Origin: an uncultured Oscillibacter sp.
GTDB lineage: Bacteria; Bacillota; Clostridia; Oscillospirales; Oscillospiraceae
Reading direction: 5' to 3'
Assembly: GCA_947365245.1 (NCBI GenBank)
Contig: CANAWG010000015.1
Coordinates: 1 to 64,000 of the forward strand
DNA length: 64,000 bases
Shown: piece by piece, positions 27,869 through 35,188 of the stretch
How the letters are laid out: every line of letters starts with the position of its first letter
How positions within the stretch are numbered: position 1 is the stretch's first letter
The notes under the pieces: model-generated
Told to the model about the DNA's origin: nothing
What the model saw: the letters and a program-made list of their open reading frames with translations, nothing else
The model's database searches: none
Position numbers and translations under genes: made by a program

Positions 27869-28171
27869 TCACTTCATCAGCTTCTGGATTGTCGCCACCA
27901 GCTCGTCCAGGGTCTCCTCCCGGCCCTGGCGCACATCCCGGGCCACGCAGGTGCGGATGTGCTCCGCCAGCAGCTCCCGGCTGAAGGCGTTCAGCGCCGC
28001 GTTGGCGGCGGCCACCTGGGCCAGGATGTCCGGACAGTAGGCGCTCTTCTCCACCATGCCTCGGATGCCCCGGATCTGGCCCTCGATCCGGTTCAGGCGG
28101 TGGATCAGCCGCTTGTACTCCTCCGGGGACCGCTCTTTCCTCTTGTGACAGTCACAGCTCTGGGCTTCCAT
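27869..28171 (-). CDS. csoR: CsoR-type copper-sensing repressor
   Basis: A 100-residue all-helical repressor. The start is the ATG at 28171 with GGGAGG upstream. It has the CsoR core LNRIEGQIRGIRGMVEKSAYCPDIL and the ligand set Cys (SAYC), His and Cys (EHIRTC). Apo-CsoR represses and Cu+ binding releases it. Two GTATCCCC-type operators upstream (28194-28236) and copA directly downstream make autoregulation of a csoR-copA operon very likely. Confidence 0.92.
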   Translation of the reverse strand: MEAQSCDCHKRKERSPEEYKRLIHRLNRIEGQIRGIRGMVEKSAYCPDILAQVAAANAALNAFSRELLAEHIRTCVARDVRQGREETLDELVATIQKLMK

Positions 28172-28193
28172 CGCAGCGCCTCCCAATCCACAA

Positions 28194-28236
28194 ATACCCC
28201 CACGGGGTATCTTCATCATATACCCCTCCCCGGTAT
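28194..28236 (-). promoter_or_regulatory. Two CsoR operator-like dyads
   Basis: ATACCCCCACGGGGTAT (28194-28210) and ATACCCCTCCCCGGTAT (28220-28236), 23-43 bp upstream of the csoR start. Both match the A/T-flanked C/G-rich dyad recognised by CsoR repressors. Confidence 0.75.
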
Positions 28237-28377
28237 TTGTCAAGAGGGTTCTGGAAGAGAATATTTCCCCCGGCACAGAAACTATTCCCCTTTGCGCACC
28301 GTTTCGCAAAAAATACCCAAAAAAACGACCATTTTTTATGAATAAACCCGAATTAATACAATTTACACAAAAAAGAA

Positions 28378-28546
28378 TTGACAATCCGCCGCTCGATGTG
28401 GTAAATGTATATAATTAAGCGCCTGGGTACATGGATGTTTCCAGGGTATCCCGCGAAAGTGACATCGTGAGTGGGGAAGAAGCGGCTTTGGCCGGTTCTT
28501 CTCCTCTCTTATATACTCTATCGGACACCGGGAGGAGGGTTTTTTC
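28378..28546 (+). promoter_or_regulatory. Promoter and long leader of the mgtC pair
   Basis: TTGACA at 28378 is followed by AT-rich sequence (TATAAT at 28410-28415 is too far; GTAAAT or TAAATG fit the spacing). A leader of over 100 bases contains a hairpin (GAAGAA-CGG / CCG-TTCTTC, about 28479-28505). It does not match the M-box or other riboswitch consensus I know. It includes a 39-codon frame (28431-28550). The rest of the gap 28237-28377 shows nothing else. Confidence 0.45.
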
Positions 28547-28550
28547 GTGA
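28431..28550 (+). CDS. Possible 39-residue leader peptide of mgtC
   Basis: ATG at 28431 opens a 39-codon frame (MDVSRVSRESDIVSGEEAAL...) whose TGA overlaps the GTG of the mgtC gene (GTGA), the geometry of translational coupling. No good ribosome site precedes it, so it may be chance. Confidence 0.25.
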   Translation: MDVSRVSRESDIVSGEEAALAGSSPLLYTLSDTGRRVFS

Positions 28551-29272
28551 TTGAGACAGTGAATTATCTGCGGCAGCTGAACATGGCGTCGCTGATGCTG
28601 CGGCTGACGCTGGCCATGCTCTTCGGCGGCATGATCGGCCTGGAGCGGGGGCGGAAGGGCCGCCCGGCGGGCTTTCGCACCTATATGCTGGTTTGTCTGG
28701 GCGCGGCGCTGACCATGCTGCTGAGCCAATATGAGTACTATATGCTGGGCCACGGCTGGGCCCCCCTGGCGGCGGAGGTGGGCATCCGCACGGACGTGAG
28801 CCGCTTCGGCGCCCAGGTCATCAACGGCATCGGCTTTTTGGGCGCGGGCACCATCATCGTCACCGGCCGGCAGGAGGTCAAGGGCCTGACCACCGCGGCG
28901 GGCCTCTGGGCCTCCGCCTGCATGGGCCTGGCCATCGGCGCCGGGTTCTACGAGTGCGTGGCCATGGCTTTTTTGATGATCTTCCTCTCCGTCCGCTTCC
29001 TCTCCCCGCTGGAGCTCTTAATCATTGAAAACGCCCGGAATATGAACATCTACGTGGAGTTCCGCTCTCTGGACAACGTGGGTGAGATCATCGGCCGCAT
29101 CAAAAATCAGGGCGCGGAGATCTACGAGGCGGAGGTGGACCACGGCCAGGAGAGCGTCTCCCACCACCCCAACGCCGTCTTCGCCCTGCGGATGCGGCAA
29201 AAGGGCGGCCACGCCAAGCTGCTGGCCTCCATCTCCGAGATGGAGGACGTCTACATTGTCCACGATATCTGA
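28547..29272 (+). CDS. MgtC/SapB family membrane protein
   Basis: A 241-residue protein from a GTG with GGGAGGAGG upstream. Four hydrophobic spans in residues 12-150 carry the family hallmarks GGMIGLERGRKGRPAGFRTYMLVCLGAALTML and GIGFLGAGTIIVTGRQEVKGLTTAAGLWASACMGLAIGAGFY. A C-terminal ACT-like domain of about 75 residues (NIYVEFRSLDNVGEIIGRIKN) follows. MgtC proteins affect Mg2+ homeostasis and membrane ATPase activity; they are not proven transporters. Confidence 0.93.
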   Translation: MIETVNYLRQLNMASLMLRLTLAMLFGGMIGLERGRKGRPAGFRTYMLVCLGAALTMLLSQYEYYMLGHGWAPLAAEVGIRTDVSRFGAQVINGIGFLGAGTIIVTGRQEVKGLTTAAGLWASACMGLAIGAGFYECVAMAFLMIFLSVRFLSPLELLIIENARNMNIYVEFRSLDNVGEIIGRIKNQGAEIYEAEVDHGQESVSHHPNAVFALRMRQKGGHAKLLASISEMEDVYIVHDI

Positions 29273-29290
29273 GGAAAGGGGGCGGAGTGT

Positions 29291-29983
29291 ATGCTGCCGG
29301 TTTTTGACTCTCTGCGGGATGTGACCTTTTTGTCCGTCACCGTCCGGATGCTGCTGGCCGTGCTCTGCGGCGGCATCATCGGCATTGAGCGGGAGTTTAA
29401 GCGCCGTCCCGCGGGCTTTCGCACCCACATCCTGATCTGCCTGGGGGCGGCCATGACCACCCTCACCAGCCAGTACCTCTACCTCTGCCTGGGGCAGTAC
29501 ACCGACATAGCCCGCCTGGGCGCCCAGGTGGTGGCCGGCATCGGCTTCATCGGCGCGGGCACCATCATCGTCACCCGCCGCCAGCGGGTCAAGGGCCTGA
29601 CCACCGCGGCGGGCCTCTGGGCCGCCGCCATCATCGGCCTGACCCTGGGCGGCGGCTTCTACGAGGGCGGCCTCTTCGCCACGGCGCTGATCCTCATCGC
29701 GGAGCTGCTGTTCTCCCGCCTGGAGTACCGGATGCTGAAAAACGCGCCGGAGATCAACCTCTATATCGAACACACCGACAAATCCTGCATCGAGGAGCTA
29801 CTGCGCCTGTTCCGGGAGGCGGATATGAAGATTTTGAACATGGGCATCATCCGCTCCGACAGCACCGAACGGCACAACGCCTGCGCCATCTTCACCCTGC
29901 GGCTGCGCAAGGGCACCCACCAGGAGGACCTGATGGGGAAGATCCGCTCCATCCCCGGCGTGCTGTCTGTGCGGAAGCTCTGA
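29291..29983 (+). CDS. MgtC/SapB family membrane protein, second copy
   Basis: A 230-residue paralogue of the preceding gene, 18 bp downstream, with the same layout: VRMLLAVLCGGIIGIEREFKRRPAGFRTHILICLGAAMTTL, GIGFIGAGTIIVTRRQRVKGLTTAAGLW and a C-terminal ACT-like domain. The two look like a tandem duplication that has diverged mainly in the C-terminal domain, so they may form a hetero-oligomer or sense different signals. A terminator follows. Confidence 0.93.
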   Translation: MLPVFDSLRDVTFLSVTVRMLLAVLCGGIIGIEREFKRRPAGFRTHILICLGAAMTTLTSQYLYLCLGQYTDIARLGAQVVAGIGFIGAGTIIVTRRQRVKGLTTAAGLWAAAIIGLTLGGGFYEGGLFATALILIAELLFSRLEYRMLKNAPEINLYIEHTDKSCIEELLRLFREADMKILNMGIIRSDSTERHNACAIFTLRLRKGTHQEDLMGKIRSIPGVLSVRKL

Positions 29984-30012
29984 CGTGCCGGAGCGTCAAA
30001 TCGCGCAAACGG

Positions 30013-30042
30013 GGCCGCCCGCTCTTGGGCGGCCTCTTTTTT
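30013..30042 (+). terminator. Terminator of the mgtC pair
   Basis: GGCCGCCC, loop GCTCTT, GGGCGGCC, then CTTTTTT. Confidence 0.88.
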
Positions 30043-30207
30043 GTCCATATAACAGGAATATACGTCCATAGCAAGCGGACATTTGTTAGAAAACGCAATT
30101 GACAACCCTGGAAACATGTGGTAAGGTAATACCAAATTGAAGAACGGCATATAAATTCCCAGGGAGGCAGTCCCCGAGGGGGCCTGGCGGAACCGGGAAC
30201 CACTGTG

Positions 30208-30288
30208 GCTCTGGAGAAGCCCGGCCGGCCCGGGTACCGAAGGTGTAAGGCGGAAAACCGCCGAATCTCTCAGGTAAAAGGACAGAGC
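30208..30288 (+). ncRNA. Glycine riboswitch (single aptamer)
   Basis: P1 pairs GCTCTG with CAGAGC. The core contains the family signature CCGAAGGTGTAAGG and AATCTCTCAGGTAAAAGGACAGAG. Only one full aptamer is evident; the bases just upstream (30160-30205) may be the remnant or ghost partner usual for singlet forms. A TTGACA at 30099 with TAAGGT 17 bp later is a candidate promoter. It precedes an AGCS symporter, a common target. Confidence 0.92.
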
Positions 30289-30331
30289 GGACATTTCCGC
30301 CGGCGGCTGTGTGTACCGGCGGAGATTTCCC

Positions 30332-30356
30332 GGAGCTGCGCCCGCAGCTCCTTTTT
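30332..30356 (+). terminator. Expression-platform terminator of the glycine riboswitch
   Basis: GGAGCTGC-GCCC-GCAGCTCC followed by TTTTT, between aptamer and symporter start. An upstream hairpin (CCGCCGG..CCGGCGG, about 30298-30323) may take part in the switch. Confidence 0.8.
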
Positions 30357-30385
30357 GCCGTTTAGACACAATTTTGGAGGGAAAT

Positions 30386-31816
30386 ATGGAGATTTTTGAC
30401 GCGATTTTGGGATTTCTCAAGGGCCCCCTGAACGACTTTGCCTGGATGTACACGTTCCTCCCCTGCGCCATTTTGGGCGGACTGTTTCTGACGATCCGCT
30501 GCGGCGCCGTGCAGTTCGTCCACTTCGGCCACGCCATGAAGAACACCGTGGGAAAGATGTTCCAGAAGCAGAAGGCCGGCGCCGGCGCGGTGACGCCCCT
30601 GCAGGCCGTGACCACCGCCCTGTCCGCCACCGTGGGCACCGGCAACATCGTGGGCACGTCCCAGGCCATCGCCCTGGGCGGCTACGGCGCGGTGTTCTGG
30701 CTGTGGCTGGCGGCGCTGGTGGGCATGGTGACCAAGTACTCTGAGATCGTTCTGGCCGTCAAGTACCGGGAGCGGGACAGCAAGGGCGACTGGGTGGGCG
30801 GCCCCATGTACTACATCTCCAAGGGCCTGGGCAAAAGCTGGAAGTGGCTGGCCATGCTCTACGCCGGCCTCGCCGCCCTGGCGTGCTTCGGCATCGGCAA
30901 CATGTCCCAGGTGAACAGCATCACCGGCTCCGTTATCGGCGCTTTCGCCGCGTTCACCACCGTCTCCGCCAGCATGGAGATGGCCCTCAAGTGGATCATG
31001 GGCATCCTGCTGGCCGTGCTGGTGGCGGTGATTCTCCTGGGCGGCATCAAGCGCATCGGCGCCGTCACGGAGAAGCTGATCCCCTTTATGAGCATCTTCT
31101 ACATCGTTTTTACCGCGATCGTCATCGCCGCTCACGCGGGCAGCATCCCCTCCGCCTTTCAGAAGATCTTCGCCACCGCTTTCACGCCCCAGGCCATGTT
31201 CGGCGCCACCACCGGCATCGTCCTGAAAAACACCATCATCTGGGGCCTGCGGCGCAGTGCGTTCTCCAATGAGGCGGGCCTTGGCTCCGCGGCCATCGCC
31301 CACGCCGCGGCGGACACCAAGGGCCCCGTGAATCAGGGTCTGTACGGCATCTTCGAGGTATTCATCGACACCATCGTCATCTGCTCTCTCACCGCCCTGA
31401 CCATCATCTGCAGCGGCGTGGAGATCAGCTTCGGCGTGAAGCCCGGCAGCGAGCTGATTACCGCCTCCCTGGCCACCGTCTTCGGCGACAAGTTCGCGGC
31501 GCTGTTCATCGCCATCGCCCTGGCCCTCTTCGCGTTCTCCACCGTGCTGGGCTGGTCCCTGTACGGCACCCGCTGCGTCCAGTACCTCTTCGGCCACAAG
31601 GACGTCCGGGGCCACCGGGCCGTCCGGGTGTTCCAGATGATCTTCATCCTGGTGGTGGTCATCGGCTGCGTGTCTCCCCTGGAGCTGGTGTGGGATGTGG
31701 CGGACACGTTCAACGGCCTCATGGCCATCCCCAACTTCATCGGCCTCTTCGCCCTCTCCGGCGTGGTGGCCATGGAGACCAAAAAGTATTTCGGCAGCAG
31801 GAACAGCCTGCGCTGA
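30386..31816 (+). CDS. Sodium:alanine/glycine symporter (AGCS family)
   Basis: A 476-residue membrane transporter. The ATG at 30386 follows TTGGAGGG. It has the AGCS features PLQAVTTALSATVGTGNIVGTSQAIALGGYGAVFWLW, YREKD-like YRERDSKGDWVGGPMYYISKGLG, and GLRRSAFSNEAGLGSAAIAHAAADTKGPVNQGLYGIFEVFIDT, with about ten hydrophobic spans. The glycine riboswitch upstream points to glycine as substrate or signal. A strong terminator follows. Confidence 0.95.
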   Translation: MEIFDAILGFLKGPLNDFAWMYTFLPCAILGGLFLTIRCGAVQFVHFGHAMKNTVGKMFQKQKAGAGAVTPLQAVTTALSATVGTGNIVGTSQAIALGGYGAVFWLWLAALVGMVTKYSEIVLAVKYRERDSKGDWVGGPMYYISKGLGKSWKWLAMLYAGLAALACFGIGNMSQVNSITGSVIGAFAAFTTVSASMEMALKWIMGILLAVLVAVILLGGIKRIGAVTEKLIPFMSIFYIVFTAIVIAAHAGSIPSAFQKIFATAFTPQAMFGATTGIVLKNTIIWGLRRSAFSNEAGLGSAAIAHAAADTKGPVNQGLYGIFEVFIDTIVICSLTALTIICSGVEISFGVKPGSELITASLATVFGDKFAALFIAIALALFAFSTVLGWSLYGTRCVQYLFGHKDVRGHRAVRVFQMIFILVVVIGCVSPLELVWDVADTFNGLMAIPNFIGLFALSGVVAMETKKYFGSRNSLR

Positions 31817-31833
31817 TTCCCCAAGCTGTGAAA

Positions 31834-31864
31834 GAGGCGTCCGCAGAGCGGACGCCTCTTTTTT
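31834..31864. terminator. Bidirectional terminator
   Basis: GAGGCGTCCGC-AGA-GCGGACGCCTC followed by TTTTTT on the plus strand. It also lies just past the stop of folC on the minus strand. Confidence 0.9.
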
Positions 31865-31867
31865 CGT

Positions 31868-33139
31868 CTATCCGATTTCCTCCACGGCCCGGCGGATGTC
31901 CCCGGAGAGGTACAAGGACCCCAGGGCGCAGACCACGCCGCATTGCCCGGCGGCGTCCAACGCCAGCCGGACCCCCTCCCCTGCCGCGGCGCAGGGCCGG
32001 GCGGGGACGCCCCGTTCCGCCAGAAGTTCCGCCAGCGCCTCCGCCTCCATGGCCCGGAGGCTCTCCGGCCGCAGGGTGAAGACCCGCTCCGCCAGGGGCA
32101 CAATCGCGTCCAGCATGGCGGTCACATCCTTGTCCGCCAGCAGTCCCAGAAGGAATACCATCTTCCGCCCCGGGAACAGCGCCCGCAGGCTCTCTGCCGC
32201 CGCGGCCATGCCGTGGGCGTTGTGGGCGCCGTCCAGCAAAAACACCGGCTCCCGCCGCAGCACCTCGAACCGTCCCGGCCAGCGTACCGACGCCAGCCCC
32301 CGGCGGAGGGCCTCCTCGGAGATCCGCCAGCCCTTTCCCCGGAGGACCTCCAGGGCGGTGATGGCCGCGGCGGCGTTTTTCAGCTGGCAGGCCCCCGGCA
32401 GGGGGAGGTACAGGTCCTCATAGGGGACGAAGTCGAACCGGGCCCCCTCCAGCCCCGCGGAGCGGGGACGCAGGCGGGAGAAGTCCACCTCCGTGAGGCG
32501 CGCCCCCCGCTCTTGGCAGACCCGGCGGAATACTTCGTCCGCCTCCGGGCACCCGCCATAGCTCACCACGTCTCCGCCGGGCTTGATAATCCCCGCCTTG
32601 GCGGCGGCCACGTCCGCCTGGGTGGGGCCCAGCAGCGCCACGTGGTCCATGCCCATGGCGGTGAGGACGGCGGCCTCCGGCACGTCGATGACGTTGGAGG
32701 CGTCCAGCGCGCCCCCCAGGCCCACCTCCAGCACAGAGATGTCACAGCCCTTCCTGCGGAAGTACAGCAGGGCGATGGCGGTAATCAGCTCAAACTCCGT
32801 GGGGTGCTCCGCCATGGCCTCCGCCGCGGGGCGGACCTCCTCCGCCAGCGACGCCAGCTCCCCGTCGGAGATCATCTCCCCGTCCACCTGGATCCGCTCG
32901 TGGAAGGTCATGAGATAGGGGGAGGTGTTCAGCCCCACCCGGTATCCGGCGGAGCAGAGCACGGCGGCGATGCAGGCGCAGGTGCTGCCCTTGCCGTTGG
33001 TGCCCGCCACGTGGACAAATTTCTGCCCCCGCTGGGGATCCCCCAGGGCGCGGAGCAGGGTCCGGATGCGGTCCAGCCCCGGGGCATGGCGCTCCCACTG
33101 GTGGGAGTGAATATACTCGATGGCCTCCCGTCCGGTCAC
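31868..33139 (-). CDS. folC: Folylpolyglutamate synthase / dihydrofolate synthase
   Basis: A 423-residue Mur-ligase-fold enzyme that adds glutamate to dihydropteroate and/or folates with ATP. It shows the P-loop VHVAGTNGKGSTCACIAAVL, the SPYLMTFHERI segment, SVLEVGLGGALDASNVID and DGAHNAHGMAAAA. It starts 16 bp after folT, so the two share the THF-controlled transcript: uptake of folate and its retention by polyglutamylation. Confidence 0.94.
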   Translation of the reverse strand: MTGREAIEYIHSHQWERHAPGLDRIRTLLRALGDPQRGQKFVHVAGTNGKGSTCACIAAVLCSAGYRVGLNTSPYLMTFHERIQVDGEMISDGELASLAEEVRPAAEAMAEHPTEFELITAIALLYFRRKGCDISVLEVGLGGALDASNVIDVPEAAVLTAMGMDHVALLGPTQADVAAAKAGIIKPGGDVVSYGGCPEADEVFRRVCQERGARLTEVDFSRLRPRSAGLEGARFDFVPYEDLYLPLPGACQLKNAAAAITALEVLRGKGWRISEEALRRGLASVRWPGRFEVLRREPVFLLDGAHNAHGMAAAAESLRALFPGRKMVFLLGLLADKDVTAMLDAIVPLAERVFTLRPESLRAMEAEALAELLAERGVPARPCAAAGEGVRLALDAAGQCGVVCALGSLYLSGDIRRAVEEIG

Positions 33140-33155
33140 GGCGCGTCCCTCCCCC

Positions 33156-33707
33156 TTACGCCCGGGCCAGACCCTGGCGGCGCAGCAGCACGGCCATGGG
33201 CATGGCCACGGTGGCCACGATCACGGCGATCAGCACGCCGGAGCCCAGACGGTAGAGCAGCTCACCGAAGACATAGGCCCGGGAGTAGTAATGGCAGATC
33301 CAGGCGTCCAGGGCGATGACGGCGGTGTTGGCGGCGGTGGTGCAAAGCGCCGCCAGCACGCAGACGGCGTACCCCAGCGCCGGACGGCGCTCCAGGGGGC
33401 GGTCCGTACGGCGCAGCCGCCCGGCCGCAAGCCCGATGACCACCCCCCGCACCGCCGGAGGAATGAGCCACAGCGCCGTGGTGGCGGTGATGCCGTAGCC
33501 GCCGATAAGCTGGTTGATGAACTCCCCCGCCAGGGCCGTCAGGGCGGACTCCAGGGGGCCGAACAGCAGCGCCGAGAGCACCACCGGCAGCGAGGCGAAA
33601 GTGATGCGCAGATTCCCCGCCTTGATGGCGACGGTGTTGTTCAGCAGCACGTACAGCGCCGCCAGCATGGCGACGCGGCACAGGGCGCGGGTGCTCCATT
33701 TGGACAT
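33156..33707 (-). CDS. folT: Folate ECF transporter S component
   Basis: A 183-residue protein with about five to six membrane spans. The start is the ATG at 33707 behind AGGAGG. It has the S-component opening (TRALCRVAMLAALYVLLNNTVAI), LRITFASLPVVLSALLFGPLESALTALAGEFINQLI and a cytoplasmic Arg-rich loop. It binds substrate and docks to a shared EcfAAT module encoded elsewhere. Folate is indicated by the THF riboswitch and folC next door. Confidence 0.9.
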   Translation of the reverse strand: MSKWSTRALCRVAMLAALYVLLNNTVAIKAGNLRITFASLPVVLSALLFGPLESALTALAGEFINQLIGGYGITATTALWLIPPAVRGVVIGLAAGRLRRTDRPLERRPALGYAVCVLAALCTTAANTAVIALDAWICHYYSRAYVFGELLYRLGSGVLIAVIVATVAMPMAVLLRRQGLARA

Positions 33708-33763
33708 AAAAATACCTCCTTCTGATACGGCAGTACGCCGCACAGAGGAGGACCCCTTCATGC

Positions 33764-33881
33764 GGCAGCGGGATGCGGGACACACACTGCGGTTTCCCTT
33801 TCGTCCGGAAAGCAACTCCCCGTCTTCCCGGCACTGCGGACGGCCCTCGCCGCCCGTTGACACGCGTGTCCCTACTCTGCC
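33764..33881 (-). ncRNA. Tetrahydrofolate riboswitch
   Basis: On the minus strand P1 pairs GGCAG with CTGCC. The 5' side reads GGCAGAGTAGGGACACGCG, and the 3' side has ACCGCAGTGTGTGTC and CCGCATCCCGCTGCC, as in the folT-type THF aptamer (GAGTAG, CGCG, GCATCCCGC). Downstream TCCTCCT (about 33747-33753) can pair with the AGGAGG of folT (33714-33719), giving translational control. A promoter (TTGCTA, 16 bp, TATAAT) lies at 33893-33920. Confidence 0.88.
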
Positions 33882-34011
33882 TGTTTCGCACCATTATACC
33901 GCTTTTTTTCAAAATAGCAACCCCTAAAAAACGCGGACAAAAGCGGACGGATTCCACCCGCGTCCGCCGGTGAGCTCCGTCCGCCCTTTACAGTATCCGC
34001 CGGTCGCGGCG

Positions 34012-34911
34012 TCACGCCATCTTCCGGTATTCCTCCAGCACCTGGTCCAGCAGCTCGCGGACGACCTCGAACGCGGCGCTGTCGGACTCGTCAAAGGGAA
34101 AGATCGCCTTGGGGGAGATCTCCACGCCCCGGTGCACCAGCAGCTTCTTAAAGAGCAGCGAGCAGCTGGAGCCCATCTCGTAGATGGGCATCAGCCGGTT
34201 CAGCAGGCCGCTCAGCTTCACGCCCCGGCTCAGGTCCCCCCTGTTCACGGAGCCGATCAGATCGCTCCAGATGTCCGGCACCACGTTGGCCAGACCCCCG
34301 ATGGAGCCGCAGCCCCCGGATACCAGGTTATAGAAGAACTGGTCGTCAAATCCGGAGTACACCTCAAAGGGCAGCCCCTCCATCGCACGGCAGATCTGAT
34401 TGGTGTGGCCCGCTTCCGCAACGGTGTCCTTGATCCCCACGATGTTGGGGTTTCGCTCCGCCAGGGCCCGCACGGTCCCGGCGGCGATGGAGTGTCCGCT
34501 GCGGGCGGGATAGTTGTAGATGTACAGATCCCCCCGCAGGTGCTTTGCCAGCGTGTCATAGTAGGTAAAGAGGTGCTCCTGGTCCATGCCGTAGTAGTAG
34601 GGCCCGATGACCAGCGGGGCCCGGTAGCCCATGTCGTAGACGGCGTTGGACAGCTCCAGCGTCTGGTGGAAATTTGTGCTGCCCGTCCCGGCGTAGAGGG
34701 GCAGGCGGCCGTGGACGCACTCGGCATAAAAGGCCAGAAACGCCCGCTTTTCCGCCACAGTGAGCTCGGTGAACTCGCCGGTGGACCCCAGGACCAGAAT
34801 CCCGTCCACGCCGCTTTGGACCAGGTACTCCGCCACCTTGCGGTTGTCCTCGTAGTCCGGCTTTCCGTCGTGGTCGAAGACCGTGACCACCGGAACAATA
34901 ATTTTACTCAT
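34012..34911 (-). CDS. DapA / N-acetylneuraminate lyase family aldolase
   Basis: A 299-residue TIM-barrel enzyme. I choose the ATG at 34911 (GGAGG seven bases upstream) over a GTG one codon earlier. Schiff-base Lys161 (GIKDT) and Tyr132 (YNYPARSG) are in place, with the GSTGEFTEL carboxylate-binding loop and Arg137. Members make dihydrodipicolinate or cleave 2-keto-3-deoxy sugar acids and sialic acid. The residue after the Tyr motif and the nearby sugar-acid dehydratase, IclR and GntP genes make a keto-deoxy sugar-acid aldolase more likely than lysine synthesis, but this is inference. Confidence 0.85.
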   Translation of the reverse strand: MSKIIVPVVTVFDHDGKPDYEDNRKVAEYLVQSGVDGILVLGSTGEFTELTVAEKRAFLAFYAECVHGRLPLYAGTGSTNFHQTLELSNAVYDMGYRAPLVIGPYYYGMDQEHLFTYYDTLAKHLRGDLYIYNYPARSGHSIAAGTVRALAERNPNIVGIKDTVAEAGHTNQICRAMEGLPFEVYSGFDDQFFYNLVSGGCGSIGGLANVVPDIWSDLIGSVNRGDLSRGVKLSGLLNRLMPIYEMGSSCSLLFKKLLVHRGVEISPKAIFPFDESDSAAFEVVRELLDQVLEEYRKMA

Positions 34912-35023
34912 CACAGGTCCTCCCTGTATCGTCGTGTTGGAATCGGCCGGCCCGCGTCAAAGGCTTGACGCGGGCCGGGGATGCATGAATGGATCGGGGC
35001 GGCTCGATGCTCACTCGTTATAG

Positions 35024-35188
35024 AGTCAGCGCACTTGAAAACCGGCAGGCGGCTTTCAAGGCGGACAGAGCGCGCCGGCACATAAAACGCGCTGTGCGCC
35101 TCAAACAAAGTCCGCCGCCTGGCCGTTTCACGGCCTGCCGCAGCGCTTCATGCTGCGGCGTTGAAAAGAGGCACTCGCTTCTTTTCAG
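35024..35188. repeat. Dispersed hairpin-array element, copy 2 (inverted)
   Basis: On the minus strand it repeats the block order of copy 1 (24303-24467): TGAAAAGAAG..CTTTTCAA, a GC hairpin, GGCCGTGAAACGGCC, GGCGGCGGACTT, CACAGCGC, TGCCGGCG, CCGCCTTGAAA..TTTTCAAGTG, TGACT. Its first arm overlaps the PFOR stop codon, so it may serve as the PFOR terminator. Confidence 0.75.

Noticed and set aside
28416..28546. Mg2+ (M-box), Mn2+ (yybP-ykoY) or fluoride riboswitch before mgtC
   Set aside because: None of the consensus core sequences of these classes could be found in the leader.
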